Shown: one piece after another, positions 10,121-19,512 of the stretch | How positions within the stretch are numbered: the first letter of the stretch is position 1 | Layout: each line of letters begins with the position of its first letter | Assembly (NCBI GenBank): GCA_028702595.1 | Contig: JAQVON010000005.1 | Span: 29,736 to 93,735, forward strand | From: Mariniphaga sp. | Lineage (GTDB): Bacteria; Bacteroidota; Bacteroidia; Bacteroidales; Prolixibacteraceae | DNA length: 64,000 bases | Reading direction: 5' to 3' | Made by a program: the position numbers and the translations under genes | The notes under the pieces: generated by a model | Seen by the model: the letters and a program-made list of their open reading frames with translations, nothing else | What the model was told of the DNA's origin: nothing | Database searches by the model: none

Positions 10121-10723
10121 ATGCAGATTATAGTAAAAGGAGAAAATATATTCAACCTCCCCAATGCGATTAGTTTTTATCGCCTGTTGATGTTCCCTGT
10201 TATTCTGGTGCTTTTATGGGGCAAAAATGAATTCTGGTTTGTAATCTTACTTTGTATTAATTTAGTCAGCGACATCCTGGATGGCAACATAGCCCGCATT
10301 TTCAATCTAAAAACCAAATTTGGAGCTGCACTTGATAACCTGGCTGATATGGGAACTTATTTGTTAGCACTTTTAGGAATATTTATGTTTCGCTGGGATC
10401 AAATACAACCACATGTCTGGATCCTTTATCTTTTTTTGATTGTTTTTACTGCCAGCTATCTGGTTGCATTCTTTCGGTTTAAAAAAATTCCGGGACTTCA
10501 TCTCTATTCTGCTGTATCAGCTGGTTATCTTCAGGGAATATTCTTTTTTATCCTGTTTGCTGTTGGTTTTTATTCCTGGTTATACTACCTGGCAGTTGGA
10601 TGGAGAATTGTTGCTTATCTTGAAAAGATTCTTGTGCTGTTGAGAATCGAAACAATCCGATCGGGAATAAAAGGGTTGTATTGGCTGAACAGCAGTGAAC
10701 AGCAGACTATCAATAATGGTTGA
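10121..10723 (+). CDS. CDP-alcohol phosphatidyltransferase family protein
   Basis: NLVSDILDGNIARIFNLKTKFGAALDNLAD matches the D..DG.AR......G..LD...D motif. Confidence 0.88.
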   Translation: MQIIVKGENIFNLPNAISFYRLLMFPVILVLLWGKNEFWFVILLCINLVSDILDGNIARIFNLKTKFGAALDNLADMGTYLLALLGIFMFRWDQIQPHVWILYLFLIVFTASYLVAFFRFKKIPGLHLYSAVSAGYLQGIFFFILFAVGFYSWLYYLAVGWRIVAYLEKILVLLRIETIRSGIKGLYWLNSSEQQTINNG

Positions 10724-10867
10724 ATTTTCAGTTCTGCCCGTCATATAAAGCTTTCAACGGGTCATCCTAATTGACCCCTGAGTTAACGATTATTTAATTT
10801 CAACCCCCGTTTACCGACAAAAAGACCCCTTTCGCAGAAAACTTTCAGGGTTTTGTGGGTTTTCCCC

Positions 10868-10875
10868 TATCTTTG
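10868..10875 (+). promoter_or_regulatory. Bacteroidota-type -7 box TATCTTTG upstream of the tetR-family gene
   Basis: TAnnTTTG match 17 bp before the proposed ATG at 10892; no clear -33 element. Confidence 0.45.
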
Positions 10876-10891
10876 TGCGACGATAAAAATT

Positions 10892-11494
10892 ATGGAAATA
10901 CAAGACAGGATAGTTGAGAATGCCACAAAACAATTTCTTCAGTTTGGAATACGAAATGTAACAATGGATGGAATTGCCACAGAACTTGGAATTTCGAAAC
11001 GGACAGTTTATGAGAATTACAAGGACAAAACAGAGCTTGTTCGTCAATGTATGGAATATATGTTCCGTCAACATGAAATGAAGACAAGAGAAGTTATTGC
11101 AACTTCAAAGAATGTTATTGTAGTCATTACTGTATTCATGCGGGTTGGAATGCAGGCAATGAATGCCATTAACCCTGTGTTTTTCCAGGACATGAAGAAG
11201 TTTTATCCGGCAATTTGGAAAATATATCACCAGAGAAATCTTGCCCAGTCGTTTCAAATGATTGAGAAGTTGCTGAAGCAGGGGATTCAGGAAAAGCTTT
11301 TTCGCGAGGATATCAACTTAAAGATTATATCGAAACTTTTTTATGAGCAGAACAACATGATAATGGATGAAAATATATTTCCCCGGAATGAATTTAATCT
11401 GCCTGAAATTTTTCAGAACCTCACGATTAATTTTTTAAGAGGAATTTCGACAAATAGGGGAATTAAGATTATTGATGAATTGATGAAAGAATAA
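10892..11494 (+). CDS. TetR/AcrR family transcriptional regulator
   Basis: MEIQDRIVENATKQFLQFGIRNVTMDGIATELGISKRTVYENYKDKTELV is a TetR HTH; start chosen downstream of the -7 box. Confidence 0.9.
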   Translation: MEIQDRIVENATKQFLQFGIRNVTMDGIATELGISKRTVYENYKDKTELVRQCMEYMFRQHEMKTREVIATSKNVIVVITVFMRVGMQAMNAINPVFFQDMKKFYPAIWKIYHQRNLAQSFQMIEKLLKQGIQEKLFREDINLKIISKLFYEQNNMIMDENIFPRNEFNLPEIFQNLTINFLRGISTNRGIKIIDELMKE

Positions 11495-11522
11495 GAAAAC
11501 AATTGAAACCATATCGTTTACC

Positions 11523-12827
11523 ATGAGAAGAAAACAGATTTTTTTACTATTGTTGGGTTTACTGACAACTGTATGGGTATATTCCCAGGAAATGTTGTCT
11601 CTTGACCTGGAAGCAGCCAAAGAATATGCTTTGAATTATAACCGGACCCTGAAAAATTCGGGACTGGCTGTTGACCAGTCGCAGGCGAAATTATGGGAAA
11701 CCATTTCCGCAGGATTGCCTCAGGTTAATGCCACTGCCGATTATTCCAATGCGATGGGTGCCGAAATAACCATTCAGTTTGATGAGAATTTGGAACCTTC
11801 AAAAATTCCTATCAAACCTTCCAGTAATTTTAATTTACAGGTCGGCCAGCTTATTTTTAACGGCAGTTATATTGTTGGTATTCAAACTGCTAAACTGGCA
11901 CAGAAGCTTTCGGAAAAGAATTTGGTTAAAACGGAACAGGATGTATTGAGCCAGGTGGTTGAGAGTTATTACCTGGTTTTGATTTCAAAAGAATCGATGA
12001 AAATTTTAGAGTCGAACGTACAGAACCTGGATGAAGTTTACCAGAAAACTGAGCCACTCGTTCGGGTTGGTATGATGGAAAAAGTAGAGCTCGATCAGCT
12101 TTCAGTTCAGGTAAACTCATTAAAAAATGCAGTTCGTTCAGCTGAAAGACAACATGAAATGGCAAAAAATCTGCTCCGCGTTCAACTGGGAGTCACTGCC
12201 GAAACCGAACTGGAGCTTACCCAGTCTTTAGCTGATTTTTTTAATGAAGATGTTTGGGCTGGCATAGATCAATCCTTTGATCCTGAACAAAACCTCGATT
12301 TTCAGCTTCTTGAAGTTCAGGAAAAAATAACAGAAAAACAAATAAACATGCAAAAGGCCGGTTATTTACCAACCATTTCCGGATACTACAATTACACGGA
12401 AAAAATTCTGAAACCTGCGTTCGATATGTCACCTAAGCACATGGTCGGACTACAGATGAATATTCCTGTATTTTCCAGCGGGGAGCGCAAAGCCAAAGTG
12501 AAGCAGGCTGAAATTGACCTGGAAACCACCCGAAATACCAAATCGCTGATGGAAGAACAGCTGGATATTCAGTTTAAACAGCTTCAGTTTAATTTGAGAA
12601 GCGCCATGGAAAGTTACCAGGTTCAGAAGAATAATGTGGAGGTCTCACGCGATGTGTATCAGAATCTTCGCAGAAAATATGAACAGGGAATGATTTCAAG
12701 CCTGGAATTAACAACTGCCGATAACAACTATCTCCAGGCCGAATCACAATATCTGACCGCTATGCTTGAGGTATTACAGGCTCAAAACGCTTTGGATACA
12801 CTTACAGGTAAAATTTTAAACAATTAG
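11523..12827 (+). CDS. TolC family outer membrane efflux protein
   Basis: Signal peptide plus OEP coiled-coil architecture; in an RND operon. Confidence 0.92.
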   Translation: MRRKQIFLLLLGLLTTVWVYSQEMLSLDLEAAKEYALNYNRTLKNSGLAVDQSQAKLWETISAGLPQVNATADYSNAMGAEITIQFDENLEPSKIPIKPSSNFNLQVGQLIFNGSYIVGIQTAKLAQKLSEKNLVKTEQDVLSQVVESYYLVLISKESMKILESNVQNLDEVYQKTEPLVRVGMMEKVELDQLSVQVNSLKNAVRSAERQHEMAKNLLRVQLGVTAETELELTQSLADFFNEDVWAGIDQSFDPEQNLDFQLLEVQEKITEKQINMQKAGYLPTISGYYNYTEKILKPAFDMSPKHMVGLQMNIPVFSSGERKAKVKQAEIDLETTRNTKSLMEEQLDIQFKQLQFNLRSAMESYQVQKNNVEVSRDVYQNLRRKYEQGMISSLELTTADNNYLQAESQYLTAMLEVLQAQNALDTLTGKILNN

Positions 12828-12930
12828 TACCATAACGATGAAACGACCATGATTAGTTATGCCACAAATGAGCAGGATTAAATGATGGTAAATTCGTCTT
12901 ATACCATAGAAAACAAACAATATTAATGAG

Positions 12931-13992
12931 ATGAAACAGATTACGAAAATTACAACCACACTTGCTTTGGCTCTGGTCATCATCAGTGCCTGCACTCCCA
13001 AACAGCAGAAAGAACCTGTTCCTGATGGAACTGAGCCTACAGTTGACAAAAAAGAAGTAGTCAGGGTTATGGAGCTTCAAATGCAGACTGTTGCCCGTTC
13101 CGTTGAGTACCCGGCTACACTTGAGGCCTACGATGAAGTGCATTTGGCTCCTGCATCTCCTGGTCGGATTGAAGAGATATTTGTTGATATAGGTGATCGC
13201 TTTTCGTCAGGTAAGTTGCTTGTTCAGATGGACCGGACACAGTTGCACCAGGCCGAAGTACAGATTAAAAATCTGGAAGTAGATTTGAGACGACTGGATA
13301 CCCTTGCCCACTATGGAAGTGTTGCTCAGCAACAGTTCGACCAGATAAAAACCCAATATGAGGTGGCGAAGTCGAATGTAGCGTTTTTAAAAGAAAATAC
13401 CCAGCTATATGCTCCTTTTAACGGTGTTGTATCTGGCAGGTATTTCGAACCGGGTGAGATGTACTCGGGTGCGCCCAACACTCAGGCAGGAAAGGCTGCC
13501 GTGTTATCACTGATTCATATCGACCGGCTGAAAGCTATTGTCCCCTTATCTGAAAAATATTTTCCTCTGCTGAAGAATGGAATGACAACAGAGGTTAAAA
13601 TAGATGTCTATCCAGAAAGCTCCTTTACCGGAAGGATTGAGCGGATACATCCATCCATCGATCCTGCCAATCGTACTTTTAATGCAGAAGTGGTCATCCA
13701 GAATAATAAAGGATTACTCCGCCCCGGCATGTTTGCACGGGTAACACTAAATCTTGACGAAGAAGAAGCAATTCTTCTGCCCAGTATGACCGTATTGAAA
13801 GTACAAGGTTCAAATGAACGTTACCTCTTTAAGGAGGAAAACGGTGTCGCTCGACGGATTACTGTTACTATTGGTAAAAGATATGATGATAATATTGAAG
13901 TCTTCTCAGATGACCTGCAGCCCGGTGATCATATCGTTGTCAGTGGACAAGCCCGTCTGCTTAACGGAGTAAAGGTAGAAGTAGTTCAATAA
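12931..13992 (+). CDS. RND efflux periplasmic adaptor lipoprotein
   Basis: Lipobox (VIISACTP), MFP architecture (APASPGRIEEIFVDIGDRFSSGKLLVQMD). Confidence 0.92.
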   Translation: MKQITKITTTLALALVIISACTPKQQKEPVPDGTEPTVDKKEVVRVMELQMQTVARSVEYPATLEAYDEVHLAPASPGRIEEIFVDIGDRFSSGKLLVQMDRTQLHQAEVQIKNLEVDLRRLDTLAHYGSVAQQQFDQIKTQYEVAKSNVAFLKENTQLYAPFNGVVSGRYFEPGEMYSGAPNTQAGKAAVLSLIHIDRLKAIVPLSEKYFPLLKNGMTTEVKIDVYPESSFTGRIERIHPSIDPANRTFNAEVVIQNNKGLLRPGMFARVTLNLDEEEAILLPSMTVLKVQGSNERYLFKEENGVARRITVTIGKRYDDNIEVFSDDLQPGDHIVVSGQARLLNGVKVEVVQ

Positions 13993-14131
13993 ATCTCCCC
14001 ATTCCATAAAATGAAACGAACACCATCGAGATGAATTACGAAATACGAATGCAATCGAATACCTTATAAAATATATCATGGAGTGAGGGGAATACCATAA
14101 GAAATAAACAATTTTAAACAGAAGATAAAAT

Positions 14132-17100
14132 ATGAGTATATATAAAAATGCAGTAAATAAACCGATTACCACAATTATGATTTTTACTGCAGTTGTGGTA
14201 ATGGGCCTATACTCACTGGTTCAGATTCCGATCGATTTGTACCCTGAAATGGATCCCCCCTTTATATCGGTGATGACAACCTACCCGGGGGCAAATGCCA
14301 GTGATATTGAAGAAAATATTACACGAATTATCGAAGATGCGCTGAACTCTGTGGATGACCTGAAAGAAATTACCTCCACTTCAACTGATAATCTTTCTAT
14401 AATAAACCTGGAGTTTGAATGGGGATCCAATCTCGACGAAGCAACAAACAATATCCGGGATGTGATTGACTTTATTATTAATGTTTTGCCTGAAGAAGCT
14501 GAACGTCCACAAATTTTCAAGTTCAATACCAGCATGATGCCTATCGTATTTTATGCGGTCACTGCCCAGGAAAGTTACCCGGGACTTGAAAAGTTGCTTG
14601 ATGAGAAAATAGTTAACCCCCTGAACCGGATTGAAGGTATTGGTTCGATTGGACTGATGGGGGCTCCGCGACGGGTGGTTTATGTTGATGCCGATCCACG
14701 TCTCCTTGAGGCATACAATTTAACGATTGAGCAAATTGGGAATACCATTGCTGCTGAGAATATGAACCTGCCTTCCGGAAACATAAAAATGGGACTCTTG
14801 GATTACCAGCTACGTATTCAGGGTGAGTTCAGCACGAGCTCACGACTGGAGAATCTGGTTGTGGGTAATATGGTCGGGAAACCGGTGTATATTCGCGATG
14901 TGGCTACTGTTCGTGATTCCATTAAAGATTTAACGCTCGACGAAAAAATAAATGGTAAAACCGGAATGCGCATGTTTGTGATGAAGCAATCAGGTGCCAA
15001 TACGGTGAAAATAGCCCGGGAGGTTCGCGCAAGCATAGAAGAGCTCCAGAAAGATCTTCCTCCGGATGTGAAAATCGATCTGATCATGGATACCTCCGAT
15101 TTTATTAAGGGATCCATCAATAATCTGTCACAAACCCTCATGTGGGCGCTTCTATTTATTGTATTGGTTGTTTTGTTCTTCCTGGGAAGATGGAGAGCTA
15201 CTTTTATTATTGTACTCACCGTTCCTATTTCGTTGATAGTCGCTTTTATATACCTATTTATAACCGGAAGCTCCATCAATGTAATATCGTTGACATCCCT
15301 TTCCATTGCCATTGGAATGGTGGTTGACGATGCCATTGTGGTGCTCGAGAATATTACCCGACACGTGGAAAGAGGAGCTTCTCCCCGCGAGGCTGCTATT
15401 TATGCTACCAATGAAGTATGGCTTGCTGTTATTATCACTACCCTGGTTGTGGTTGCTGTATTTTTTCCATTGTCGTTTGTGGGGGGAATGACCGGAGTTA
15501 TTTTCAATCAGCTGGGCTGGATTGTTACCATCACCGTTGTAACTTCTACCCTGGTGGCTATCTCTTTAACTCCGATGTTATCTTCCAAGTTTTTAAGGTT
15601 ACGTCCCAAAAAAGAAAAACCAGGCAAATTTGGTTATGAAAATACAATTGAAAAAGGGCTGGGATGGCTGGATGTGTTTTATGAAAAAACTTTGCGTTGG
15701 GCTCTTCGCCACAAGTTATTTTCACTTTTATTTGCCTTAGGTATCTTTGTGGGATCAATGTTCCTGATGAAGTTTATCCATACCGATTTTATGCCCGAAT
15801 CGGATGAAAGCCGTATCACTGCCGAGATTGAGCTTCAAACGGGTACACGTGTCGAAGAAACCATGAAAACTACCAGGTATATTGAAAGTCTGATCCAAAA
15901 GAAATACCCGGAAGTGGAAGTTTTATCCGCTTCATCAGGAGCTGACGATGAGGGTGGAATGTTTTCCCTGTTTACAACAACGGGATCAAACATGATTAAT
16001 TTAATGATGCGGCTCTCTGATATAGATCAACGTGAACGATCAGTCTGGGATATTGCCTCCGGATTAAGAGAAGATATTGCCGCTCTGCCCGAAGTGATCA
16101 ATTTCAATGTGGAAACCAGTGACCAGGGAATGGCCGGGAATACCATAGATGTGGAAATTTTTGGGTATAGCTTTGATGTAACTAATGCACTGGCGGAAGA
16201 TGTTCGCAAGATGCTTGAGAATTTACCTGGTGCTATTGATGTACAGGTGAGCCGGAAGGAAGATAAACCGGAACTTCAGTTTGTCCTTGACCGGGATAAG
16301 CTCGCTCTGCATGGGCTCACCACAGCACAGGTGGCAACAAATATTCGTAACCGGGTTAGCGGAATGATTGCTTCACAATATAAGGAAGAAGGTGAGGAAT
16401 ATGATATCAGGGTTCGACTGAAAGAGGATTTCAGGAGTTCAATCACCGCCCTGGAAGAGCTAACTGTTGTAACGCCAGCAGGTGCCCGGATTAAAATGAA
16501 AGAACTGGGTGAAGTAAAGGAATACTGGTCGCCACCAAATATTGAACATAAACGTCGTGAGCGAATTGTAACCGTTTCAGCCAAACCCGACCGGGTTGCA
16601 TTAGGTGAACTGGCAGTCAGAATAAACGCTGAACTGGACAAGATGGATTTTCCTCAGGAGGTTTTGCTGAACGTGGGAGGCGCATACGAAGACCAGCAGG
16701 AATCATTTATGGATCTGGGGCTGCTCATGCTGCTGAGCCTAATCCTGGTTTTCATTGTAATGGCATCACAGTTTGAATCATTTACCATGCCGTTTGTGAT
16801 TATGTTTTCTATTCCGTTTGCATTCTCCGGAGTAGCTGTTGCCTTGTTTATAACCGGAACGACATTAAGTCTGGTTGCTGCGCTGGGTGCCGTGTTACTT
16901 ATTGGTATTGTGGTGAAGAATGGTATTGTGCTCATAGATTTTACCAATCTTATGCGCGACCGCGGACTGGAATTGTATGAAGCCATTGCAGTTGCAGGCA
17001 AGTCACGTCTGCGACCTGTCCTAATGACTGCTGCCACTACTATTTTAGGTATGTTGCCTTTGGCACTCAGTACCGGCGAAGGTTCTGAGATTTGGAGGCC

Positions 17101-17257
17101 TATGGGAATTACTGTAATTGGTGGATTGGTGTTTTCTACCGTGGTTACTATGGTTGTTGTCCCGGTAATTTACGGATTGTTGGCACACCATGGGGAACGT
17201 GATAAGAAGAAAAAAGTTGTAAATCAAATCCGTTTTCTTGAAAACGGTACAAATTAA
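14132..17257 (+). CDS. RND efflux transporter permease (AcrB/HAE1 type)
   Basis: 1041 aa; IAIGMVVDDAIVVLENITRHVERG, LIGIVVKNGIVLIDFTNLMRDRG. Confidence 0.94.
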   Translation: MSIYKNAVNKPITTIMIFTAVVVMGLYSLVQIPIDLYPEMDPPFISVMTTYPGANASDIEENITRIIEDALNSVDDLKEITSTSTDNLSIINLEFEWGSNLDEATNNIRDVIDFIINVLPEEAERPQIFKFNTSMMPIVFYAVTAQESYPGLEKLLDEKIVNPLNRIEGIGSIGLMGAPRRVVYVDADPRLLEAYNLTIEQIGNTIAAENMNLPSGNIKMGLLDYQLRIQGEFSTSSRLENLVVGNMVGKPVYIRDVATVRDSIKDLTLDEKINGKTGMRMFVMKQSGANTVKIAREVRASIEELQKDLPPDVKIDLIMDTSDFIKGSINNLSQTLMWALLFIVLVVLFFLGRWRATFIIVLTVPISLIVAFIYLFITGSSINVISLTSLSIAIGMVVDDAIVVLENITRHVERGASPREAAIYATNEVWLAVIITTLVVVAVFFPLSFVGGMTGVIFNQLGWIVTITVVTSTLVAISLTPMLSSKFLRLRPKKEKPGKFGYENTIEKGLGWLDVFYEKTLRWALRHKLFSLLFALGIFVGSMFLMKFIHTDFMPESDESRITAEIELQTGTRVEETMKTTRYIESLIQKKYPEVEVLSASSGADDEGGMFSLFTTTGSNMINLMMRLSDIDQRERSVWDIASGLREDIAALPEVINFNVETSDQGMAGNTIDVEIFGYSFDVTNALAEDVRKMLENLPGAIDVQVSRKEDKPELQFVLDRDKLALHGLTTAQVATNIRNRVSGMIASQYKEEGEEYDIRVRLKEDFRSSITALEELTVVTPAGARIKMKELGEVKEYWSPPNIEHKRRERIVTVSAKPDRVALGELAVRINAELDKMDFPQEVLLNVGGAYEDQQESFMDLGLLMLLSLILVFIVMASQFESFTMPFVIMFSIPFAFSGVAVALFITGTTLSLVAALGAVLLIGIVVKNGIVLIDFTNLMRDRGLELYEAIAVAGKSRLRPVLMTAATTILGMLPLALSTGEGSEIWRPMGITVIGGLVFSTVVTMVVVPVIYGLLAHHGERDKKKKVVNQIRFLENGTN

Positions 17258-17267
17258 ATGATCTGAG

Positions 17268-17561
17268 ATGAAAGCAGTAATGATAGTTTTTAACCAGACC
17301 AATACCGAACGGGTGGAATATATGTTTGATAAATTGGGAATACGAGGATATAGCTGGTTCAGTGAGGTGAGGGGACGAGGAACAAACACCGGAGAACCGC
17401 GCATGGGAACACACACCTGGCCCGAAATGAATTCGGCAGCCATTACCATGGTTCCCGATGAAAAGGTAGATCCCCTGCTCGATGCAGTCCATAAACTGGA
17501 TAGCATTCACGAAGAGGTGGGCATCAGAGCTTTTGTTTGGAATGTGGAAAATATGATTTGA
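17268..17561 (+). CDS. PII-like signalling-fold protein adjacent to RND pump
   Basis: 97 aa MKAVMIVFNQTNTERVEYMFDKLGIRGYSWFSEVRGRGTNTGEPRMGTHTWPEMNSAAITMVPDEKVDPLLDAVHKL; PII/CutA-like ferredoxin-fold pattern, 10 bp after the RND gene. Confidence 0.7.
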   Translation: MKAVMIVFNQTNTERVEYMFDKLGIRGYSWFSEVRGRGTNTGEPRMGTHTWPEMNSAAITMVPDEKVDPLLDAVHKLDSIHEEVGIRAFVWNVENMI

Positions 17562-17673
17562 TGTTGAGCGGTTTCTTACCTGACTTTTCAACTGTTATCT
17601 GTTAGTTAAAGGCTGTCTTGTATAGTTTTTTATAGCGCCCTTTTTGGTTATATTTGTGCCAAATTTCAGAAAA

Positions 17674-19509
17674 ATGACTCCGAACTACGACGAGGGAACA
17701 ATTCGTACGCTTGACTGGCAGGAACATATCCGGAAGCGCCCGGGAATGTACATTGGTAAGCTGGGTGACGGTTCAGCCAGTGACGATGGAATTTATGTTT
17801 TACTGAAAGAGGTGCTGGATAATTCGGTCGATGAGTTTATGATGGGATATGGAAAAAAGATTACCATCAATATTGATAACGATAAAGTTTCTATCCGTGA
17901 TTTTGGCCGGGGAGTTCCGCTTGGAAAACTGGTAGACGTAGCCAGTAAAATGAACACGGGTGCCAAATACGACTCCAAGGTATTCAAAAAATCAGTGGGT
18001 CTCAACGGAGTGGGCATCAAAGCAGTAAATGCCCTTTCTTCTAAGTTTGTCATACGATCGGTTCGCGACGGTGTAGCGAAAGAGGTGGAGTTCAGAAAAG
18101 GGAATATGTTTCAAGAGAATGACTTGAGCGGACTGGATGAACCGAATGGTACTTTAGTGTATTTCGAACCCGACCCTGAGTTATTCACCAGTTTTCATTA
18201 CATCAGTGATTATGTGGTGAATATGGTGAAAAATTATACTTTCCTGAATGCCGGGCTGGTTGTGGAATATAACGGCGAGAAATTCCACTCCCGAAACGGC
18301 TTGCGTGACCTGCTGGAGGAAAATATGAATGACGATCCTATTTATCCTATTATTCATTTGAAGGGAGAAGATATTGAAGTAGCGGTTACTCATGGTAACC
18401 GTTATGGAGAGAACTACTATTCCTTCGTTAACGGACAGCACACAACGCAGGGGGGAACGCATCTTCAGGCTTTCCGGGAAGCCCTGGTGAAAACAATACG
18501 TGATTTTTATAAAAAAGATTTTGACCCATCAGATATCAGAGCTTCTATTGTTGCAGCTGTAAGCATAAAAGTTGAAGAACCGGTTTTTGAGTCACAGACG
18601 AAAACAAAATTAGGCTCAAAGGATATCGGTCCCAATGGCCCGTCTGTCCGAATACACGTGGGAAATTTTGTACAGAAAGAACTGGATAATTTCCTGCACA
18701 AAAACACAGATACAGCTGAGCAGTTGTTAAGGCGGATTACCGAATCGGAACGCGAGCGTAAGGCCATATCAGGAATTAAAAAACTTGCCAAACAACGAGC
18801 AAAAAAAGTGAGCCTTCACAATAAGAAGCTACGCGATTGCAGGATTCATTTCGACAATAACCACGAAAGAGCTGATGAGTCCAGTATTTTTATCACAGAG
18901 GGTGATTCTGCCAGCGGTTCAATCACTAAATCACGGGACGTGAACACTCAGGCTGTATTCAGCCTGCGGGGAAAACCCCTCAACACCTACGGACTAACCA
19001 AAAAAGTGGTCTATGAAAATGAAGAGTTCAACCTGTTGCAGGCAGCACTGAATATCGAAGAGAGCATCGACGACTTACGTTATAACAAGATCATCATTGC
19101 AACCGATGCCGACGTCGACGGGATGCATATCCGACTCCTGCTAATAACCTTTTTTTTACAGTTTTTCCCGGAACTTATCCGTAAAGGTCATGTGTTTATC
19201 CTGCAAACCCCTCTTTTCAGGGTTCGTAATAAACAAAAAACATACTACTGTTACTCTGAAGAAGAACGCCGGGATGCCGTCAGAAAGTTGAAAGGAAAAC
19301 CTGAAATAACCCGGTTTAAAGGATTAGGCGAAATATCACCCGACGAATTCAAAAACTTTATAGGGAAAGAGATACGTCTCGATCCGGTTATGATGAAAAA
19401 ACACGAATCGGTAACCCAAATGCTTGATTTTTTTATGGGGAAAAATACACCCGAACGTCAGGATTTTATAATAGATAATCTGTATATTGAAAAAGATGAG
19501 GTGGCCTAA
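17674..19509 (+). CDS. parE: DNA topoisomerase IV subunit B (type IIA, ATPase subunit)
   Basis: [62 protein letters not shown]; start at MTPNYDEG downstream of a TATATTTG -7-like box. Confidence 0.9.
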   Translation: MTPNYDEGTIRTLDWQEHIRKRPGMYIGKLGDGSASDDGIYVLLKEVLDNSVDEFMMGYGKKITINIDNDKVSIRDFGRGVPLGKLVDVASKMNTGAKYDSKVFKKSVGLNGVGIKAVNALSSKFVIRSVRDGVAKEVEFRKGNMFQENDLSGLDEPNGTLVYFEPDPELFTSFHYISDYVVNMVKNYTFLNAGLVVEYNGEKFHSRNGLRDLLEENMNDDPIYPIIHLKGEDIEVAVTHGNRYGENYYSFVNGQHTTQGGTHLQAFREALVKTIRDFYKKDFDPSDIRASIVAAVSIKVEEPVFESQTKTKLGSKDIGPNGPSVRIHVGNFVQKELDNFLHKNTDTAEQLLRRITESERERKAISGIKKLAKQRAKKVSLHNKKLRDCRIHFDNNHERADESSIFITEGDSASGSITKSRDVNTQAVFSLRGKPLNTYGLTKKVVYENEEFNLLQAALNIEESIDDLRYNKIIIATDADVDGMHIRLLLITFFLQFFPELIRKGHVFILQTPLFRVRNKQKTYYCYSEEERRDAVRKLKGKPEITRFKGLGEISPDEFKNFIGKEIRLDPVMMKKHESVTQMLDFFMGKNTPERQDFIIDNLYIEKDEVA

Positions 19510-19512
19510 AAG

